A DNA stretch of 17,589 nt from Promethearchaeota archaeon (lineage in GTDB: Archaea > Asgardarchaeota > Lokiarchaeia > Sigynarchaeales > SOKP01). The notes beneath the pieces were generated by a model, which saw nothing but the letters and a program-made list of their open reading frames with translations, was not told where the DNA came from and searched no databases. Below, piece by piece: positions 14,433-17,589 of the stretch. Numbering within the stretch: the stretch's first letter is position 1; each line of letters starts with the position of its first letter. The DNA is taken from the NCBI GenBank assembly GCA_004524425.1, contig SDNN01000044.1, forward strand, positions 1 to 17,589, written 5' to 3'. The position numbers were made by a program, and so were the translations under genes.

Positions 14433-15890
14433 ATGGAAGAATATAAAGATCTTGCGGAGCATGCCCTTGAATTTGCTCAATCAAAGAATTGTGATTATGC
14501 TGAAGCACGATTAGAAATTAATCAAAGCGATACGGTTATTTTTATTAATGGCAAAATGCATTTGGGCAATCTACCCGTCGAACTCGTGACGGATGCATTT
14601 AGCAGAAAATCTGGCATCAGTGTACGGGTATTGGTAAATGGTGGAATGGGATTTTCAGCAGTTAATGATCTAACTAAGGAATCAATTAAGAATAGCGTAG
14701 AAAATGCTTATAAAGTAGCTAAAAGAAGCGGAACCCAAAGAAAAACCCCTCTTGAATTGAGTGAGGAGAAAACTCATGAATTAAAATGGCAAAGTAGATA
14801 CAAAATTAATCCCATGGATGTTTCTTTAGAAGAAAGGATTTCCTACATTCAAGACTTCATCAAAATCTTTTCTGAAAAACGTCCAATCGATTACATTCAT
14901 ATTTTTGTATTAATGACAGAACAGAGAGATACTTATTTTGTTAATAGTGAGGGTTCCAAGATTACCGGACATGTTCCTCGAGTAGCTTTTATACCCGTTA
15001 TCATTGGTATTATACCAGGAGGCAAAAATGAGCAATCTTACATCACTTATGGCACCACTGGAGGATGGGATAAATTCACTTCTTGGAATTTGTTAGATGA
15101 GGTAAAAAAAAAAGCAGATGTACTAAGCAATGTTGTTTTAAAAGCGAAAAAACCTCCTAGAGAAGAAATTGATATAATTCTTGGACCAGATGTTGCAGGG
15201 ATAATTTCCCATGAAAATTGTGGTCATCCCCATGAAGCCGATCGCATACTCGGTCGTGAAGGTGCTCAAGCCGGGGAATCATATTTGAAAGAACATGAGA
15301 TTGGATTCAAAATAGGGAATGAATGCGTGAACGTTTATGAAGATCCCACAATACCTGATTCTTATGGATTTTATCTTTTTGATGATGAGGGTGTAAAAGC
15401 GAGAAGAAGAGAACTCATTAAAAATGGAATTTTTAATGAAATGTTGCACAATCGAGAAACGGCTGCTGAATTTAATACAAACAGTAATGCTGCAGCAAGA
15501 GCAGTTGCTTATGATCGAGAACCACTTGTAAGGATGGCGAATACCTTTTTTGCTCCTGGTGATTATTCATTTGATGAAATGTTAGAAGATATCAAATTGG
15601 GAATTTACATGAAATCATTTACAGAATGGAATATAGATGATAAACGACTGCAATCTAAATATGTTGGTCAAGAGGCATACTTGATAAAAAATGGTCAAAT
15701 CAAAGAATTAACTTTAAAACCATCCTTAGAAATATCAACTCTTGGGTTGTTCAGCTCTGTTGATGCTCAAGGTAAGGAGAATACTTTAGAATGGCAAGGA
15801 GCATTTTGTGGTAAATCAGAACCAGGACAAGGATGTCCTGTTTGGACTGGAGGTCCTAACGTAAGATTACGAAATGTGAGGTTAACTTGA
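14433..15890 (+). CDS. tldD: TldD, metalloprotease subunit of the TldD/TldE complex
   Basis: The 485-residue protein carries the TldD zinc motif HENCGH at 260-265 (HExxxH), followed by PHEAD. The third ligand is probably Cys459 in FCGKS near the C-terminus. TldD forms a heterodimer with TldE/PmbA. In bacteria the pair degrades unfolded peptides and completes microcin B17 maturation; archaeal substrates are not established. Length is near the bacterial 480. The C-terminal segment reads SEPGQGCPVWTGGPNVRL and contains an extra cysteine (468). The ATG has only a weak ribosome-binding match; GATTATATAC at 14360-14369 may be the promoter. The next gene follows after nine bases and its ribosome-binding site overlaps this stop codon, so the two are one operon. 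Confidence 0.92.
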   Translation: MEEYKDLAEHALEFAQSKNCDYAEARLEINQSDTVIFINGKMHLGNLPVELVTDAFSRKSGISVRVLVNGGMGFSAVNDLTKESIKNSVENAYKVAKRSGTQRKTPLELSEEKTHELKWQSRYKINPMDVSLEERISYIQDFIKIFSEKRPIDYIHIFVLMTEQRDTYFVNSEGSKITGHVPRVAFIPVIIGIIPGGKNEQSYITYGTTGGWDKFTSWNLLDEVKKKADVLSNVVLKAKKPPREEIDIILGPDVAGIISHENCGHPHEADRILGREGAQAGESYLKEHEIGFKIGNECVNVYEDPTIPDSYGFYLFDDEGVKARRRELIKNGIFNEMLHNRETAAEFNTNSNAAARAVAYDREPLVRMANTFFAPGDYSFDEMLEDIKLGIYMKSFTEWNIDDKRLQSKYVGQEAYLIKNGQIKELTLKPSLEISTLGLFSSVDAQGKENTLEWQGAFCGKSEPGQGCPVWTGGPNVRLRNVRLT

Positions 15891-15896
15891 GGTGAT
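15889..15896 (+). promoter_or_regulatory. Shine-Dalgarno site of pmbA overlapping the tldD stop
   Basis: GAGGTGAT is a perfect eight-base match to the archaeal anti-Shine-Dalgarno. It starts inside the tldD TGA stop and ends three bases before the pmbA ATG, so ribosomes finishing tldD can restart on pmbA. Confidence 0.7.
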
Positions 15897-15899
15897 TTT

Positions 15900-17273
15900 A
15901 TGGATAAAGTAGAAAGGCTAAATGATATAATGCAGGAAACAAAAGGCATAATGGAAAAATTTTGTACGGATTGGGCGATTAAGGGTATAATACGCGATGA
16001 AAGTCAAATTAGATTTTCAAATAGCAAAATAGACATCACTAAAAACTGGGTAGATATCAAGTTAAATCTTTTTTTATGTATAAAGAGAAAGACCATGGAG
16101 ATATCAATTACTGATCTCCGCCCGCCTGCTCTGATAAAGACCTTAGAGGATTGTAAAAAACTACTAAAAGCCTCAAAGCTCAATGTCAATTATAAAAGAT
16201 TGCCTGAAGGACCATTTACCTATGACAATAAAATAAAACAAATGATTTTTGACAGTAAAGTACCAAATCTTGGTGAAAGAGCCATCGATATAGTAGATAA
16301 TGCCGTACAGGAATGTCTAAATGCCGGAGGAAAAAGAGTTGCTGGTTCTTTCTTTTATGGAAATTCGGATTTTCACTTAATAACCAGTAAGGGTTTAGAA
16401 AGGAATTATAAAAGAAGTAAGCTAAATTTCAGAATAAGAGCCTTTGCTGAAGACATGTATGCAACTGGAGAGGCGATTGCATGTTCTACTCATTTAGAAA
16501 AGGATTTTGACGCGGAAGGAGCAGGTAGAGAAGCAGGTCAGATTTGTAAAAATGCCATCGGTGGCAAAAAGGGAAAACCCGGTACTTATAATATCATAAT
16601 TTACCCTAAAGTATCTACTGAGCTTCAAGCTCCCAATGCTTCCATAGGCCTTAACGCTTATGTTAGAAAAATGGGCCTTTCTTGGTTAGTGGGAAAAAAG
16701 GAGGGAAGTAAAATTGGGAATGAAATTATATCAATATGGGATGATGGAACTGTTGCTTTCGGATTAGATAGCGCTCCTTTTGATGATGAATTAGTTCCAA
16801 CCAAAAAAACACTTTTAATAGATAAAGGCGTGATTAAACAATACTTTAGAAATACATCTTTATCTCGAAAGAATGAAGAATCTACTGGCAATGCCGGAAT
16901 AACCATGCCAAAACCCACTAATACCGTATTTTCTACGGGTGATTGCACCTTAGAAGAGTTAATGGAGATGTCAGAAAAACCAACCTTGTTAATCACTTCC
17001 ACATGGTATACACGTTATCAGAGCTATGCACCACCTGGAGCCTTATCTTCTCTTCCTAAAGATGGCATGTTTTTAGTACAAAACAAGGGAAAGGAATTAA
17101 CACCGGTGCGTGAACTTAGAATCAATTCTGATCATTTTCACATGCTCGAACATACCACTGCATTAGGTAAGCAATTAAAGCAAGTCAAAACATGGCTGAG
17201 CACTAGTGAAAATACCGTATTTGCCCCTTTCATGCTTATTGAAGATATTAGGATGACAACCGGAACAAAATAA
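15900..17273 (+). CDS. pmbA: PmbA/TldE, non-catalytic partner of TldD
   Basis: The 457-residue protein is related to TldD but, as expected of PmbA/TldE, has no HExxxH motif. Family features include the middle GTYNIIIYPKVSTELQ segment, which takes the place of the TldD metal-motif region, the phrase VAFGLDSAPFDDELVPTKK (a 'd.G..p..f.iF.eG'-like turn), and the C-terminal HTTALGKQLKQVKTWL and FAPFMLIEDIRMT stretches. It forms the heterodimer needed for TldD protease activity and would shape the substrate tunnel. It is translationally coupled to tldD. T-rich sequence about 25 bases after the stop should end the transcript. Confidence 0.9.
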   Translation: MDKVERLNDIMQETKGIMEKFCTDWAIKGIIRDESQIRFSNSKIDITKNWVDIKLNLFLCIKRKTMEISITDLRPPALIKTLEDCKKLLKASKLNVNYKRLPEGPFTYDNKIKQMIFDSKVPNLGERAIDIVDNAVQECLNAGGKRVAGSFFYGNSDFHLITSKGLERNYKRSKLNFRIRAFAEDMYATGEAIACSTHLEKDFDAEGAGREAGQICKNAIGGKKGKPGTYNIIIYPKVSTELQAPNASIGLNAYVRKMGLSWLVGKKEGSKIGNEIISIWDDGTVAFGLDSAPFDDELVPTKKTLLIDKGVIKQYFRNTSLSRKNEESTGNAGITMPKPTNTVFSTGDCTLEELMEMSEKPTLLITSTWYTRYQSYAPPGALSSLPKDGMFLVQNKGKELTPVRELRINSDHFHMLEHTTALGKQLKQVKTWLSTSENTVFAPFMLIEDIRMTTGTK

Positions 17274-17285
17274 ATGATAAACACT

Positions 17286-17311
17286 ATTTCATTCATTCTT
17301 TTTTAATTTCT
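17286..17311 (+). terminator. T-rich terminator after tldD-pmbA
   Basis: A T-rich stretch with six consecutive T at 17299-17304 follows the pmbA stop by about 25 bases, consistent with an archaeal oligo-T stop. Confidence 0.45.
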
Positions 17312-17330
17312 TAGCAAGTTTATGATATTA

Positions 17331-17350
17331 AACTCCGAATAGTCGGAGTT
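17331..17350 (+). repeat. Perfect 8-bp inverted repeat
   Basis: AACTCCGA (17331-17338) and TCGGAGTT (17343-17350) are perfect inverted copies around ATAG. It lies between pmbA and the TTG-started gene, about 20 bases upstream of that gene's presumed TATA box. It could be an operator for a dimeric regulator, or an RNA hairpin at the end of the tldD-pmbA transcript. Confidence 0.6.
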
Positions 17351-17369
17351 AAAATGTAAAGAATACTAA

Positions 17370-17378
17370 TTATTTATA
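17370..17378 (+). promoter_or_regulatory. TATA-like promoter of the last gene
   Basis: TTATTTATA lies 33-41 bases before the TTG start. Initiation about 25 bases downstream would give a leader of roughly ten bases, in keeping with the lack of a clear ribosome-binding site. Confidence 0.4.
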
Positions 17379-17410
17379 GACCTTATTAATTTCAAAATCT
17401 GGTTGCAAAA

Positions 17411-17589
17411 TTGCCTAGTTCAAAAAGATCGAAAAAGAAAAAAAAGGAAGATCAAAAGCAGACTTCTCTTTTTACTTTCGTAGAATCTTCGAAATCGGAA
17501 GAAAGCCGGGAAGAGGAAGAGGATGAAGAGGAAGTTGCCGAAATCGAGGAAGAATTGCTGGAAGATGAACAAGAAGATGAGGTTGATGA
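17411..17589 (+). CDS. N-terminus of a highly charged protein with a PIP-box-like motif (3' end outside window)
   Basis: The frame opens at TTG (no in-frame ATG exists; a stop lies at 17387-17389) and is still open at the window end, giving 59 codons. The start is a lysine-rich patch (residues 5-12). Then comes KQTSLFTFV (16-24), which matches the PCNA-interacting peptide pattern QxxLxxF-hydrophobic and resembles the QATLFDFL motif of archaeal RFC large subunits. A very acidic Glu/Asp stretch follows (about 29-59). Proteins with such peptides act in replication or repair by binding the sliding clamp. The rest of the protein, and so its enzyme type, is not visible. A low-complexity linker is possible, and no close family was recognised. 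Confidence 0.6.
   Translation, partial: MPSSKRSKKKKKEDQKQTSLFTFVESSKSEESREEEEDEEEVAEIEEELLEDEQEDEVD

Noticed and set aside
1..17589. Mobile element, prophage or toxin-antitoxin system
   Set aside because: No transposase, integrase, terminal inverted repeats or phage genes were seen. The tRNA gene has no adjacent integrase and no duplicated 3' end that I could find. The AbrB-like domain at 433-1461 belongs to a PhoU fusion, not an antitoxin.

Overview
The window looks like a chromosomal segment of an AT-rich archaeon. The archaeal signs are a tRNA gene interrupted by two short introns with bulge-helix-bulge-like geometry, Shine-Dalgarno sites matching GGAGGTGAT, TATA-type promoters about 25 bases ahead of apparently leaderless genes, oligo-T terminators, a PhoU protein with an AbrB-type N-terminus, a beta-helix surface protein of NosD type, and a PCNA-interacting-peptide-like motif in the last gene. 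An Asgard (Lokiarchaeia-like) source would fit the style and base composition, but nothing here proves it.

Layout. 1-429 (+) is the 3' end of an M42-family metallopeptidase, meeting tail-to-tail with a minus-strand AbrB-PhoU phosphate regulator (433-1461). A 775-base AT-rich intergenic stretch follows. It carries a series of TCTATAT repeats, a possible 46-codon gene and a strong oligo-T terminator. Next come a small GNAT-like acetyltransferase (2237-2665, -) and a membrane-anchored beta-helix surface protein (2887-3948, -). The phosphate uptake block then runs on the plus strand: pstS (4346-5266), a fused pstC-pstA permease (5577-7550), pstB (7544-8392) and phoU (8409-9062). Convergent to it on the minus strand is a set read as MFS transporter (12193-13554), second paralogous MFS transporter (10755-12098), then a cytosolic type I phosphodiesterase (9190-10758). 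A two-intron tRNA-Thr(UGU) gene lies at 13652-13774 (-). The right end holds a 115-residue protein with two DUF2934-like segments (13945-14292), the tldD-pmbA metalloprotease pair (14433-17273), and the start of a highly charged protein beginning with TTG (17411 to the window end).

How the parts fit. Nine to ten kilobases are devoted to phosphate: a binding protein, a channel made of one polypeptide, an ATPase, a PhoU that probably couples transporter to cell state, and a separate AbrB-PhoU protein that could bind DNA. The same short AT motif (TCTATAT, including one 20-base element conserved at 18 of 20 positions between two promoters) occurs in the intergenic regions ahead of abrB-phoU, pstS and pstCA. 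This suggests one regulon, possibly controlled by the AbrB-PhoU protein. The neighbouring MFS-MFS-phosphodiesterase set could import and split organic phosphodiesters, but its substrate is not visible from sequence.

The observations most worth following are the T-loop intron of the tRNA, the shared operator-like elements, the pstC-pstA fusion with a two-helix linker, and the PIP-like N-terminus at the right edge.
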